Shown here piece by piece: positions 53,622-64,000 of a stretch of DNA of 64,000 nucleotides. Each line of letters opens with the position of its first letter. The stretch's first letter is position 1. The position numbers and the translations under genes were made by a program. Source of the DNA: Erythrophleum ivorense (lineage: Eukaryota > Streptophyta > Magnoliopsida > Fabales > Fabaceae); contig JAIUCV010000076.1 in NCBI GenBank assembly GCA_026724425.1, forward strand, positions 4,363,501 to 4,427,500. The letters run 5' to 3'. Below the pieces are notes generated by a model, which worked only from the letters and a program-made list of their open reading frames with translations, was not told the origin of the DNA and searched no databases.

Positions 53622-53652
53622 CACCGGGACGGTGCAAGTTAAGTCTGGGGGG
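53622..53652 (+). promoter_or_regulatory. Hairpin CACC-GGGAC-GGTG plus internal polypurine tract (element 2)
   Basis: CACC (53622-53625) and GGTG (53631-53634) are followed by AAGTTAAGTCTGGGGGGATT. The block matches 5759-5791 of element 1 over about 33 bases. The terminal polypurine tract follows about 1 kb later. Confidence 0.58.
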
Positions 53653-54624
53653 ATTGTCGGTACTAATGCTTGTTCATGTCTTGTCTTCATCTTATATCTA
53701 TTTCTCTTATCAACCTTTTTCAAAACATCTGTTTTTATTGAGTCAAAATAAGTTAGGAAACTATGATCTATGCTAGGAGCTTACCTTAACATGCCAAAGC
53801 TCTTGTGATCACAAAGGCGAATATTGACACCGAACAATGCCCAACGGAACCTCTGAGGGTGGATCGACCTACTGATTTGGCAAGATTTCTAAGGTACCCG
53901 GACAATCTAAAGTCAACTCCACCACCTAATTGAACTTTTAATTTTTCTTGTCAAGGGGCTTGAGATACATATTAGCCGATTCCTCATCCCGGTCTAGTTG
54001 AGACATGTCCACCAAAGATACAGTCCACCTCTCTCTCATCTGCAAAATGAAAATCAAAAGCTTTTAAGCACAAGGAAAACGTGTAAGCAAGAGGATTAAT
54101 GCATACGTCTGCACCTTCTTGTCTTATGGAGACCTACTCAAACAAGGAAAAGCAAAAGCCTATCCTATGATATTCCCAGAAAAGAAAAGATTCAAAGGGA
54201 AGAAGGATCGATAGAAAAAATAAAATGATACCCTAGAAAAGTAGGGAAAGATCGATCCTTCAAAAGAAAAGAGAGAAAGAGAGAGGAATGGAACTGGATG
54301 TGCTAAAAAAGACTGTCTTGGCAAACACTTGGATGGGTAAGAGTCAATGCTCTGTGATCAATACTCCCTTGATAAAGACCGCACGTTTTAAATACTGTAA
54401 GGAGTTGACAATGGAAAGTTTGGAGTGCTGGATGAGATTTGTTGGGTCCGGTATGGTTTGCTAAGCTTAAGGTCAGTACGGAAAGGCTAGATTCAAAGTT
54501 AGTTTTGCTCCAAGTGAAAGCAGAGCAATGGAAGATACAAGTGCCAAAGGATAAGTGAGTTTTCATGTTTTCAAACCTCTTTCTCTGATTTGGATTCTAT
54601 TTGCTTGGGGATAAGCAAAGATCT
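53653..54624 (+). other. 3' noncoding region of Athila-like element 2
   Basis: No coding region is found. It has purine-rich runs near 54180-54300 and the phrase GATTTGGATTCTATTTGCTTGGGG before the polypurine tract. Confidence 0.55.
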
Positions 54625-54638
54625 AAGTCTGGGGGAGT
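54625..54638 (+). promoter_or_regulatory. Terminal polypurine tract of Athila-like element 2
   Basis: AAGTCTGGGGGAGT immediately precedes TGATATACC. It is identical to the tract at 6657-6670 of element 1. Confidence 0.85.
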
Positions 54639-56233
54639 TGATATACCTCTATTTTACACCCTTTTTACATCGTTTTTATATACTTTATGCATGGTTTTAC
54701 CGTGGATTTTTGCTTTAAAAGGTATTTTTTATGCATATATAGTGCCAAGAGTCATTTCAGGTCAAAAGATGCAATTTGGAGCAAAACAAAGGCAAAGGGC
54801 CTCAAAGCAGCTTCATGCACTATCATTTACTTTGGAAGAGCCCCAAAAACATTCTACTCAATAGATTTCACCAAAACCAGTTCGCCGCGATGCCTACATG
54901 AGTTAGCTTTACAACGCAATTGGAGTCATGCAATTTGGCCACGTAGAATGGGAGATATGATCGTTTTAGTGAAGAGTGTCAAATCAGCCGAAAACCGGAC
55001 GTCTACACCAACCGCTCGACCGAACCGGTCGGACAGGGCCTCCAAGGCTCCCGTCCGACCCGACCGTCCTTAACTGCACAAGGACACCGGTCGACCGAGC
55101 CGGTCGGACAGGGCCTCCAAGGCTCCCGTCCGACCCGACCTCCTTTCACCATCCCGTGCGCGCCCGACCGTCATCCCGTGCGACCGTTCGACCGCCAGCT
55201 CGACCCGAGCACCAGCCCGACCGACCGGTCGACCGCCCCGCTCGACCACGACATGCCCCGCTCGACCTGGCTCGTTTCCGAAGCCCGTTTTGCACGTTTT
55301 CAAGCCCAAACTTACACCGCCTCTTATATTTCGACCAAGACCTAGGTCAAGCCGCCCTTCAAGTTCTGAAGCATTATAAATACATCTTTTTAGCCTTGTA
55401 AAAGAGAGAGCCACACATAGAGATACAAAATATTATTTTCAATAAAATTTCTTATAGTTTTTGCTTTCTTTCATTGTCTCCTTCAAGAGAGGATCTCGGA
55501 TCTCTGTTCTTATGAACATGAATTCGATTTCCTTCTCTATGTCTGAGTAGTTACCTTGTTAAGTGATAGGAAATCAAAGGATAGTGTTCATGCTTGCTTG
55601 ATAATCGATATATAGAATTAGGGTTTACATAAACTCTTCACCTTTGCTTGTGTTCATTGCTTGGTGTTGATCTGGCCAATCAACATATGATCCTAGGTAG
55701 ATTTGAGCCACGGAAGTGATGAATCATTCGCCTGAACTAGTATTTGGTGGGCAATCTCTCTTAGACTGCAGAAGTTGATTTACTAGAGGTTGTGAACAAT
55801 TGAGACTTGATCGAATTAATGCTTGTTTGATTATCTAAGGACATACCAAAAGTTTAGCGATTAGATAGATCAACATAGGGGTCGGAGCCACGGAAGTGGA
55901 AAGATCTAAATTAGTGTCTTGAGTTCTAGGTGGTACTCTTTCTTAAATCCCTAACAAATCGAACTTGCTTGCTTGAATCACTCATCCCGAGATTATCCTA
56001 TTGCTTAGCGCTTTCCATCCATAGATTTACAACTCTATTTGCTTTGTTTACTTGCTTCCTTTACTTGCTTTCATCGTGACAACAACCAAACTCATATTGC
56101 TTTCCTAACTAAATCTCAATCTCATACCTTGTAGTGCACTAACTGGTCCTTGTGTTCGATATACCCGTTGCTACTCTCGATCTGTGCACTTGCAGAAAAG
56201 GGGTAGAAATTGGGAAAAGTTTAATCCCCATCA
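54639..56233 (+). repeat. Right LTR of Athila-like element 2
   Basis: The LTR is 1595 bp, TGATATACCTC...CCCCATCA, with TATAAATA at 55375-55382. It lacks one of the three 75-bp units of the left LTR and is followed by the duplication GTAAT. Confidence 0.92.
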
Positions 56234-56456
56234 GTAATCATCAACAAGTTTCCGAAAATAATTTGTCATTAACTTCCGACGAATGACCGACAAATCAAAT
56301 TTGTGAGAAACGATTCCCACGATGTTCAAACGAAGGCCCGTTTCCAACAATCAAATTCCAACAAAATGATGTTTGTGTGAACTACATCGGAAATAGTTAT
56401 TTCCGACAAAATATCAATGAATGTGTCCGTTGGAATGCAGAGATATTCTTGTAGTG
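56234..56456. repeat. Right terminus of the CACTA element
   Basis: The sequence resumes subterminal repeats (TTTCCGACAAA, TTCCAACAA, CCGTTGGAATGC) and ends ATTCTTGTAGTG followed by the duplication GTG. Confidence 0.82.
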
Positions 56457-58292
56457 GTGTTGATCAAACAAGAACATAAGTAGAAGACACAAGTACTTTG
56501 GGCAAATTTCTCTGCCTCTTTTTTGGCTTTTCTGATTTATATAAAAGCAAATTGGAACATAACCGTTCCTTACAACAAGGAAGCAAAAGTGCAATACATG
56601 GGATTGTGGAAATCGTGAAACTCAAACGTGAAAGGAAAACGTGAGTCATGGAGACTCTGTTATTTGTTGGAATTAATGAAATAATAATTAAAACATTGAA
56701 TCGGTCAATACCGGTTCAGACCTTGATTTGGCTTCCTCAATTGATTTGGAAACCGGTTGGGACTTCGACCAATTGCAGGCTCATCGGATCACGGTCCCGA
56801 TTGGTAACTATCTTGAGGATTTTTAGGAAAATAACAGTTTTAAAACTATTTTTATTTTTGCCAATCAGACTTTTAAGATTTTAATATTTTCTAAAGTCTT
56901 TAAAGTTTCTAGTAATTATTTTGTTTTGTCGATATATTTTTTTTAAAAGCCATTTTTCAGACTTTTAAAAGTTTTTCTCTTTTTTTCACTTTTCACTTTT
57001 TCTACTTTTTTCACTTTTTACTACTTTTCACTTTTTCTTTTCATATTTCTTTTTTTTTGTTTGTTTTGTCTTTAGTATATACAACATATATACGTGATCA
57101 AATTGCTAAGGCTATGTGGGATGATCGTCACTAAATATTTGTAACTTTCTAATTCTGTTTTATATAATAATGTGTTACCATTATCTAAATTTAAATAAAC
57201 ACTAGTAAGTTTATTTTAAAAAAAGAAAAAAAAAACGGAGCAAACAGAACGAAATATTCAACACAAAAATATAGCAACACACTAATCAATGGCGAATAAT
57301 ACTTTTTATTTTAGTCAAAAGAATGACTCTTATTTTAAGGCAAAACAAACGATTACTCTTATTTCAAAAAGAGTCATGTGTTGGATCCCACCTCACACGT
57401 GCTTCCAGCCGGCCTGATTGACCACATATTCAATATGATAAACTTAAGCATATATAAACCTCAAATAACTGCAATATAATAAGATAATTCAAAGAACAAA
57501 AAACTTAAAATAAAACATTATTCGTTTTTAAAAAACTATATTTCATGTATTTCGTAAAATAAGTTGAAATTTTATAATATTCAAATTTGTGATAAAAAAT
57601 CTTTTAAATATTTCAACTTTTTAACCAAGTTAAATTATTTCAAATATTTTAATATCTTGATATAAATATTTTCAAATTTTTCACTGTGAAATATTTATTA
57701 TAAGAAAAATTTATTTGGTTTAATTATATAGTTTTATCAAATAACCATATGAAACAAAATATATTTATAAATTTGGATGATTATTAAATTAATCTTCCAT
57801 TTCTTATGGTTTCTTATCATTTTGGTCTTATTATAATAGTCTTTTGAACTATCACACTTCTTCATTTCCAATGTGAGACTTTGATGATATATTTATTATT
57901 TTCATCATTTTAGTAATTAATATCTGTTTTCAAAAACTCAAATTATAATTTGTGTAAAAAAATGTATATTTTTTAGTATATGAGTAATGTGATAATTTAT
58001 TTATTTTTATAAAATTTAGTCTAATAAAAAAATGAGAGAAAAATATAGTATTTAAGAAAACAATTAATTTGATATATTAACTAAGATAAGATATAGAAAG
58101 AATTAAATGCTAAAATTTGTATAAATATTTAATATAAACTATTCTCTAATCTAACTAATGTAATGGCATATTATATAAATAGTTTAGTAAATGTTGTCTT
58201 AAGTCAAAAAAATTTGACAATGAACCATGTGATAGCATGTATTCTCTTTTAATGTACCTGGGTTATTCTTTTTTCTTATGTTCTTCTGATAT
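56457..58292. other. AT-rich flank right of the CACTA element
   Basis: No gene is seen. A pyrimidine tract with CTTTTTCA-like units covers about 56975-57050. The remainder is AT-rich with no motif I can interpret. Confidence 0.5.
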
Positions 58293-58400
58293 CAGTACAA
58301 GAGATCCGCTCGAAGACGTCACTTTTTTAACGTCGTTTAATAAACCGACTTTAAAATTAGAAATAAGACGCGGTTTGGCGTCGGTTTAAAAACCGACATA
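58293..58400 (+). mobile_element. Possible diverged CACTA-like terminus with subterminal palindromes
   Basis: CAGTACAAGAGA (58293) resembles the CACTA start CACTACAAGA with one difference in the first five bases. It is followed by GTCGTTTAATAAACCGAC (about 58334-58351) and GTCGGTTTAAAAACCGAC (58380-58397). The latter is an 8-bp perfect inverted repeat around AA. Such palindromes are common in CACTA subterminal regions. No opposite end is identified. Confidence 0.3.
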
Positions 58401-58440
58401 ATTAATGTTATATTTTAATTAATGTAAATTAATTTCATCG

Positions 58441-60903
58441 CTTTAGATGAACACACGCCGCAACACTTTCATTTTCTTGAAAATTCGGAGAACTCAATTC
58501 GAGTCTCGAGACTCTGGATCCTGGGTTTCTCGTAATCTCTCATCTCAGAGTCTTTTGAATCTTTCATCGTTTCCTATCGGATTCCAAATCCGAAAATTCA
58601 GGATTCAATTCGATTCTGAATTTTTGTTTCCTCCGTCTAGTGAATCGCGATACTTGCAATCGGCTCGAGAACGAAAAAGTTATTGATCATTTTGTCGTGT
58701 TTTGGTTGAATAACTTGATTTTGTTAAGGATTTTAGATTTGATTTGACGATATGGTGGATTCGTAGAAATTGTTAGGTAGAGTTATTCGGAGAGGAATCT
58801 CCAATTTTCAGAAATCGCACAAAGGTAATTTTTCAGTCAGAATTCGATCTGCTATGATCTCTATTAATTTTGAAGAAATTGTGGTGTCATTTGATCTTTG
58901 ATCTCCAATATGCTAATTAGTCAATCATGATCCTTGCTCTGAAGATGAACTGAACTTTCAGATGGAATCTATTATCTATGAGATGATAGATCATGCAGTC
59001 CTGACCTAAACACACTGTAAGTATATTTGATGAAATAACTAGAGATAATATACAGAGTAAGCACATTGATCATAGTTACGTACACTGGGATTACATATTT
59101 TGTTTTCTGCTATGTGCAATAAAAACAATGAAAAATGTGTTTTTCTCGTTACTGATAAGAGTAATGGGAAAGCTTTTCATCACACATCAGATTTTTTTCC
59201 TATACTACTTTGTGATCATTTCAGAGAAATGAAGGATCTATATTCTTTCAAGCTCAAAGTAGTCCTGTTATAAGATTAGCACCGTCACTTATACAAATCA
59301 AACTGTGTGCTATTTGCAGAGATGCAAGAGGAAAAACGAAATTGGATATTATATTTTCATAGTTTGGCTTAAAAGGTTGAGGGTTATCTCTGTAATGATT
59401 GCTTTATTGGATATTGTATTTTCTTTATATTCTTTAACCTTGTAGGATATATTTATTTGTCTCAGCAAGAAGAGAGAGGCTTCAGCTAAGTCTAAGATTA
59501 GCTTCTTGTTGCATTTGGATGAGAACGGGTCGAACCTAATCCAAGAGGAAACCTGAATAGTTAAGGTGAGTTGTGTTCTTTTAAGTAGTTTAACTGTTTA
59601 TTAAGGCTTAACATAGACTGGAATCTTCTACTGCCTTATACATTGATTAGTCTTTGCGACGTGACTGTAGAGTTCTAATTTCAAATGCAAATTATGGGTT
59701 TCAGTATACTACTTGTCTTTCAAACAGGGCATCAAGTAACTATTCCAGAGCGAATCATTTGTAGAAATGTTTGTTCCTTTGAGAATAATTTTACGATTGT
59801 TTTGTTCAGCACTGTATCATTTTCTCAGGAAACACAATGTATTATTCGTACAGCTGGATGAAACTAGCGAAAGTATCAACCATCTTACATGTCCATGAAC
59901 AGGTACAACCAATTAACACATGTGTATATGTATATACATATTGTGATATTCTATTATCAAAAATTGAATAGTTCTGTAATTGGTTGGCGTTGTTTGAGGG
60001 CAATTTTTTTGCATTTGTTTCAGTAAGAAGATAGTGGCGTTGAACCAAGTCGAGGGGAATTTTTTTTTTATTGCGTCACGCATGAGATCAGATGGAAGTA
60101 TGATTTGCGAAGAAGCAAAACTATGTTCGGTTAGTTTCTCATGGTTATCTCTTATACTTCACCATTGAATTTGCTCTGTCTTTTGAGAATCAAAAACTAT
60201 GTTTATTGAAATAGTTTGATGCTAATGGTTATGGATAGTTTTCGGTTGTTGACCTGTTGTTGGTCTTGAGTTTCATATCATGGTTCGTGATACATTGTTA
60301 GTTTTTATTGTTCTTCAGATGATTGTTTTTGGACCTGAACATTCAGGATGAGTTCGATGCTTAGGTTGTGGTCTGACAGCATCTAAGTACTTCTCAAGTT
60401 TGGACTCCACAATGTCATATAATGTAGAGATAGTTGAGATTAAGTCAACAATAAAGAGTCGCATATAAAGTTAATACTATTGCAAGTGCTCTTCAAGCTT
60501 CGATTGGATCCACATGCAACCAATTCTAGATAACTAAAAGCTTTATTCAGTATTATTAGTGTATCACGTTATGAAGTTATACGTAAAGATTGCTTTTCTA
60601 CAGGTGAATGAGTCAAGTGGAATAGATGGAAACATAATGCTAAACATTCTTAAACAAGCAACATCTAAGGTAATTTTTACAATGCTAAGTTCTTTTCTTC
60701 ACCTGCAAAGTCTAGATGCTTCTGAAACTGAGCCGACACCAAGATCTAAGGTATGATTATAATTTCTTTCATGGTGATATCGTCAATGTATAGTTGAAAT
60801 TGTAATATGGGATAGTCATTGTATATTTGAAAACTGCATCTCATTTCAGGTAAAAAGCAGTTTGGAATCTTTGAAAACAAGGAGTATAAAAAAAGAAGCA
60901 TAG
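58441..60903 (+). other. Unrecognised set of exon-like segments
   Basis: Several segments have good plant splice signals. One candidate first exon ends CACAAAG|GTAATT (58824). Others are TCTCAG|59466-59565|GTGAGT, TCTCAG|59829-59902|GTACAA, TTTCAG|60024-60129|GTTAGT, ACAG|60604-60669|GTAATT, about 60711-60750|GTATGA, and TTTCAG|60850-60903 ending in TAG. A 79-codon frame starts at 58447. I do not recognise any domain, and the segments do not give one obvious long protein. It may be a captured gene fragment in a transposon, a noncoding transcript, or chance. Treat it as a hypothesis. Confidence 0.28.
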
Positions 60904-60918
60904 ACGAAAAATACATAT

Positions 60919-61317
60919 ATGTTGTTTGTTTTGGTATATTGTATATTCGTTTCTTTTATTTATTTAATTAATTTGCTCATGTTTCTAGGAAGTCTTCAAA
61001 GACACTTGACAAATTTTGCAGAGTCTTGGACAGAATTCATAGACAGATCAAAGCACCTCTTGAAGATCCGTGTAAGACCAGATCTATCCATCAAATATTC
61101 AAAGTCCAAAAAGACGTGCTCGTGTGTTTCTAGAAAGAAGCATAAACACTTCAGAAAGCCATTTAAAAGACGCTTCAACAAGTTCCGATGCAAAAGATTT
61201 TTCAGAAAGAAGCGAAGCTTCGAAAAGAAGACAAAATGCTTCATTTGTCACAAAGAAGGACATTACGCGAAGAATTGCCCGAACAAATCAAAGAAAAAAA
61301 ATGCAATATCTCATTAA
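60919..61317 (+). pseudogene. Coat-protein-like C-terminal part with zinc knuckle (endogenous pararetrovirus)
   Basis: Only the part after about 60990 looks viral; the first residues are probably flank. It is strongly Lys/Arg-rich, with many KK, KR and RRF clusters, followed by a CX2CX4HX4C zinc knuckle at 61237-61278. The frame ends at TAA 61315. In this family that region of the coat protein binds nucleic acid and carries nuclear-targeting basic residues. The protease frame overlaps it in a different phase. The N-terminal coat domain is missing or beyond recognition. Confidence 0.65.
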
Positions 61318-61768
61318 CTCGATATCCACCATCGTACCAGACATCGATCTCGACAACCATGATCTTGAATTCGTGCTATCATATGATAGTGATGACAAAG
61401 ACTCATCCTATTCTTCGGATAATGAAGACGGAGAAAAATGTTGCTTCAAGATTACGCAATTACCAAAACAAGATGAGATACAAACCCCAAACTTGCCGGT
61501 CACAATCTTTGATCCATCGCGACGAGAAAACCCTGTTCATGCTATTGCGTTCATAGACACAGGTGTTCATACATCAATCATGAATCCAAAGCTTTTACCT
61601 TTTTCTATATGGATGCCGCACCATCAAGAGTTCAGAGTTGCAAACGCCGGTTCGTTATCAGTCAAGCTTAAATCAAAACCTATAACTGTAGAGTTCTTCT
61701 CCGGCTGTCAAATTATAACTGAAGTACTTGGCTCCTTAGCACCAGGAAAAGATCTGGTTATGGGATAG
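61318..61768 (+). pseudogene. Aspartic protease region (endogenous pararetrovirus)
   Basis: It lies in another frame (+1) than the zinc-knuckle segment and overlaps it upstream. An acidic Asp/Ser-rich lead precedes the active-site triad DTG at 61556-61564. A hydrophobic-rich region typical of retropepsins follows. A TAG at 61766 ends the open frame. The protease normally releases the reverse transcriptase from the polyprotein. Confidence 0.62.
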
Positions 61769-62099
61769 GATACATACTACACATTAAAGAAGAACTTTGA
61801 TATCTCTCTCGAACCACGAGGCATGAGATGGAAAAGGCTCTACAAGGCCTTCACGACAATACTCCGTCTTCACGATCGAAGAAGCAACCCTCGGTGAATT
61901 CGACAAGATCAAAGAAGAAATTACAACAATCTCGAGTGCAGACTCCCATACGGATTTCTTTCAAAAGTGCAACAATCCACTATGGCTTAATTCTGAATTC
62001 TTTGTCAGACTACCTTTCAAAGAGAATGTTCATACCACTCCAACAAGAGCAAGCCACGCTGGAATGCCAGCTAACCTACTACAACAGACAAACGAAGAA

Positions 62100-63122
62100 T
62101 GCGATCAGTTGGTCAATCAAGGGATTGTTTCATCAACAAACTCGCCCTAGGCTTGCAAGGCATTCTACGTCAACAACCGTGCCGAACAAGCAAGAGGAAA
62201 ACTCAGACTTGTCATCGACTACAAACCGTTAAATCAATATCTGCAAGATGTCAAGTTTCCACTACCTAACAAAAAGGCTCTTCTACAACATCTCGAAGGA
62301 GCCACGATATTTTCCAAATTTGACTTAAAATCTGGATTTTGGCAAATTGGAATCCATCCAGACGAGAGATATAAGATAGCGTTCTGCCTGTCGAATCGCC
62401 ATCTACAATAGAATGTCTTACCCTTCGGACTCAAGAAGGCGCCTTCACTGTTCCAGCAAGCCATGTTACGAATCTTCAAACTGCTTCTCCATACAGCCTT
62501 GGTATACATCGACGACATCCTGCTATTCTCTTCGAGTATCCAAGACCATATTCAGGCCCTCAAACAATTCGAAGACATAATAAGAGAATATGGGCTTATG
62601 CTCTCGGCCCGCAAAATGATCATAGTTCAGCCCAACATAGATTTTCTCGGAATGCAAATCAATAATGGAATGATAACTCTGCAGTCTCATCTAGCTAAAC
62701 CCTTCTTAACTTTCCTGGCGAAAAACTCACAAAAAAAACAAGTTCAACAATTCATTGGGGTAATAAACTATGTCAGCGACTTTATCCCGCAACTTTCGCA
62801 ACTGACAAGACCCCTACAGAAGATGCTGTCGAAGAATCCACCGCTGTGGGCAACACGACAAACCGAAGCAGTCAAAAGGCTAAAGATGGAGATACAAAAG
62901 CTACCTACTCTACAGATTCCCTCCTCGGGGACCCGAATCCTGCAGACTGATGCAAGTGACAAATATTGGGGAGAAATATTATTTGAAGAAATAAATGAAA
63001 AACGTCAAATCTGCGGATACAAAAGTGGACGGTTCAAAGATTCCGAGATGCACTATCACTCCACGTTCAAAGAAATTCTAGCAGTCAAAAAGACAATTGA
63101 GAAGTTTGAATTGAAGTTTTGA
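62100..63122 (+). pseudogene. Reverse transcriptase-RNase H region (endogenous pararetrovirus)
   Basis: The region lies in a third frame. The palm-domain motif FSKFDLKSGFWQ is near 62317 and a TAG at 62409 interrupts the domain. The catalytic motif YIDD is at 62505-62516, with all residues kept. The thumb/connection region follows. RNase H begins near 62935 with its first Asp (LQTDAS) and runs to TGA at 63120. Further RNase H-like sequence follows in other frames to about 63310. The absence of an integrase-like zinc region after RNase H supports a pararetrovirus. Frame breaks make it non-functional. Confidence 0.72.
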
Positions 63123-63300
63123 GTTCCATCTGATAGGACACAAATTTCGCATCGAGATGGACATGTCTTATTTTCCAAAGATGTTACAATTCAAACAGAA
63201 GATTGTACCTCATCAACAATTATTGAGATGGAGCGAATGATTTTCGAAGTATGACTTCGAATCCTTCTATTGAAAGGGCAAGAAGAATACCTTAGCTGAC

Positions 63301-63648
63301 ATGCTCAGCAGAAATCCACTTCAAGAAGTTCATATGATGGCAAGCTCATCTGCACCAACAAAACGATTTTTCGACTTCGACGCCAACATACCTGGAGATG
63401 CCCACAAACTGATCGAACGGAACACCTTACGAAAGCACCTTCAACACAAGATATTCGAATATCAATCTATCATCTTGTCAAGATACGGCTCCAACTGCCA
63501 CTACATAGCACCACTAGGCATTCACCCAGACTATTCGTTTGCCCACCTCTACAGAATTGAGAATTCAAACATGCATGAAGAAGTCTTATGTTTCCTATGG
63601 TACCTTTGCTCGGTTTACACCATCGGCATTACGTTCGACATTGGATGA
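63301..63648 (+). pseudogene. Region downstream of RNase H (endogenous pararetrovirus), unassigned
   Basis: A 115-codon frame begins inside the last recognisable RNase H motif (LSRNP). It continues into a segment rich in His, Tyr and Ile that I cannot assign to a domain. A stop at 63646 ends it. It may be the C-terminal extension of the viral polyprotein. The DNA from 63649 to the window end shows no clear frame and is probably the decayed continuation. Confidence 0.4.
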
Positions 63649-64000
63649 CTTTATCAATACATTAATGCCTTGCACGAAAGAGAATGTCTCTCTACCTTTC
63701 TCACATGGTTCGCCTCACTGACCATCTGGACCGGAAAACTACGAAAATCAGCAAAAGCCACAAACTTGCCATTCAAGAAGCTAAAGGGTAATGGAAGCTA
63801 AGGAAGTCTCAATCCGTTATTCAACCCTCATACAGTGTACTTTTTCACATACCTATTCAAGTCAACCTCAAGTCAAAAAAACTCCATGCATTACCTACAC
63901 TCATCCACCAGAAGGACTACCATAGAGGTATGCGCCCAGATTTCAACCTCCATAACAACAAGCCATACGAAGATTTTCCAAACACATGTGTTCCGCCTCA

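Larger units (their letters stand above)
48443..56233 (+). mobile_element. Athila-like non-autonomous LTR retrotransposon 2 (Gag-protease only)
   Basis: The element is 7791 bp with LTRs of 1672 and 1595 bp, TG...CA ends and a perfect duplication GTAAT (48438-48442 and 56234-56238). An 18-base tRNA-Asp primer site is present. It encodes a long Gag with a duplicated domain and a damaged protease, but no reverse transcriptase, RNase H or integrase. It shares hairpins, a duplicated polypurine tract and LTR phrases with element 1, while the coding regions are hard to align. LTR substitutions number about 25 in 1.6 kb. Confidence 0.9.
36056..56456. mobile_element. CACTA (En/Spm) transposon expanded by nested retrotransposons
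   Basis: The terminal inverted repeats are CACTACAAGAAAA (36056-36068) and, at the other end, the complement of CACTACAAGAATA (56444-56456). The 3-bp target duplication GTG (36053-36055 and 56457-56459) is perfect. Removing Tekay copy B and Athila-like element 2 leaves about 3.1 kb. Subterminal repeats occur in opposite orientation at the two ends (TTTCCAACGAATT on the left, TTTCGTCGGAAA on the right), as in CACTA elements. Transposase-related fragments lie at 46198 and 47386. It is clearly dead now. Confidence 0.88.
60950..64000 (+). mobile_element. Endogenous pararetrovirus remnant (Caulimoviridae-like)
   Basis: The gene order is basic zinc-knuckle coat-type protein, aspartic protease, reverse transcriptase and RNase H. 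There is no integrase and no LTR in view, which is the caulimovirid plan rather than that of a gypsy element. The pieces lie in three reading frames with internal stops, so this is an old inactive insertion. No movement-protein gene is recognisable upstream. The left boundary is not sharp, and the right side runs out of the window. Genus is not assigned. Confidence 0.7.

Noticed and set aside
56397..56649. Short minus-strand frames at the right CACTA end
   Set aside because: They overlap the CACTA terminus and have no recognisable features.
61828..62232. 134-codon open frame in the pararetrovirus region
   Set aside because: It is out of frame with the reverse transcriptase motifs and has no domain; most likely a shadow of the decayed polymerase.

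Overview
The window looks like plant nuclear DNA, most likely Brassicaceae and probably pericentromeric heterochromatin. There are no bacterial-style operons. What can be read is Ty3/gypsy, Ty1/copia and CACTA elements nested inside each other, one broken plant acyl-activating-enzyme gene, and a decayed endogenous pararetrovirus. The family guess rests on Athila-type elements with a tRNA-Asp primer site, an Endovir-like Sirevirus, an Emigrant-like MITE, and the acyl-activating-enzyme pseudogene. No gene in the window looks like an intact host gene. The only fully open large reading frame is the 1477-residue Gag-Pol of a young gypsy element at 11917-16350 (minus strand).

Layout. 1-1232: tail and LTR remnant of an unassigned LTR retrotransposon, cut off by the next element. 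1233-8230: Athila-like non-autonomous element 1, encoding Gag and protease only, with a truncated left LTR. 8231-19996: Tekay-like chromovirus A (plus strand, decayed, 5' LTR missing), into which Gypsy-C (11609-16728, minus strand) inserted with target duplication TGATC. 20859-35972: acyl-activating-enzyme pseudogene, split by an Endovir/Sirevirus-like copia (22178-29789, duplication CCTAC) and a second copia on the minus strand (30471-35799, duplication CGTTG). A pogo/Emigrant-like MITE (30528-30995) sits in an LTR of that second copia. 36056-56456: one CACTA transposon (duplication GTG) swollen to 20.4 kb by Tekay-like chromovirus B (36132-45619, minus strand), which itself carries an Athila solo LTR (41167-42799, duplication CCCTA), and by Athila-like non-autonomous element 2 (48443-56233, duplication GTAAT). 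56457-60950: AT-rich flank, a possible CACTA-like terminus, and an unrecognised set of exon-like segments. About 60950 to the window end: endogenous caulimovirid remnant.

Biology worth attention. The two Tekay copies share a candidate intron of about 115 nt that would join gag to pol in frame, and LTRs loaded with a 16-bp palindrome. The two Athila-like Gag-protease elements share two RNA-hairpin-like motifs and a duplicated polypurine tract, although their coding parts differ strongly. Athila-like element 2 has a tandemly duplicated Gag domain. Most nonsense mutations in the Tekay copies look like CAG to TAG changes, as expected from CHG methylation and deamination. All family assignments come from reading motifs by eye; no search or alignment program was run.
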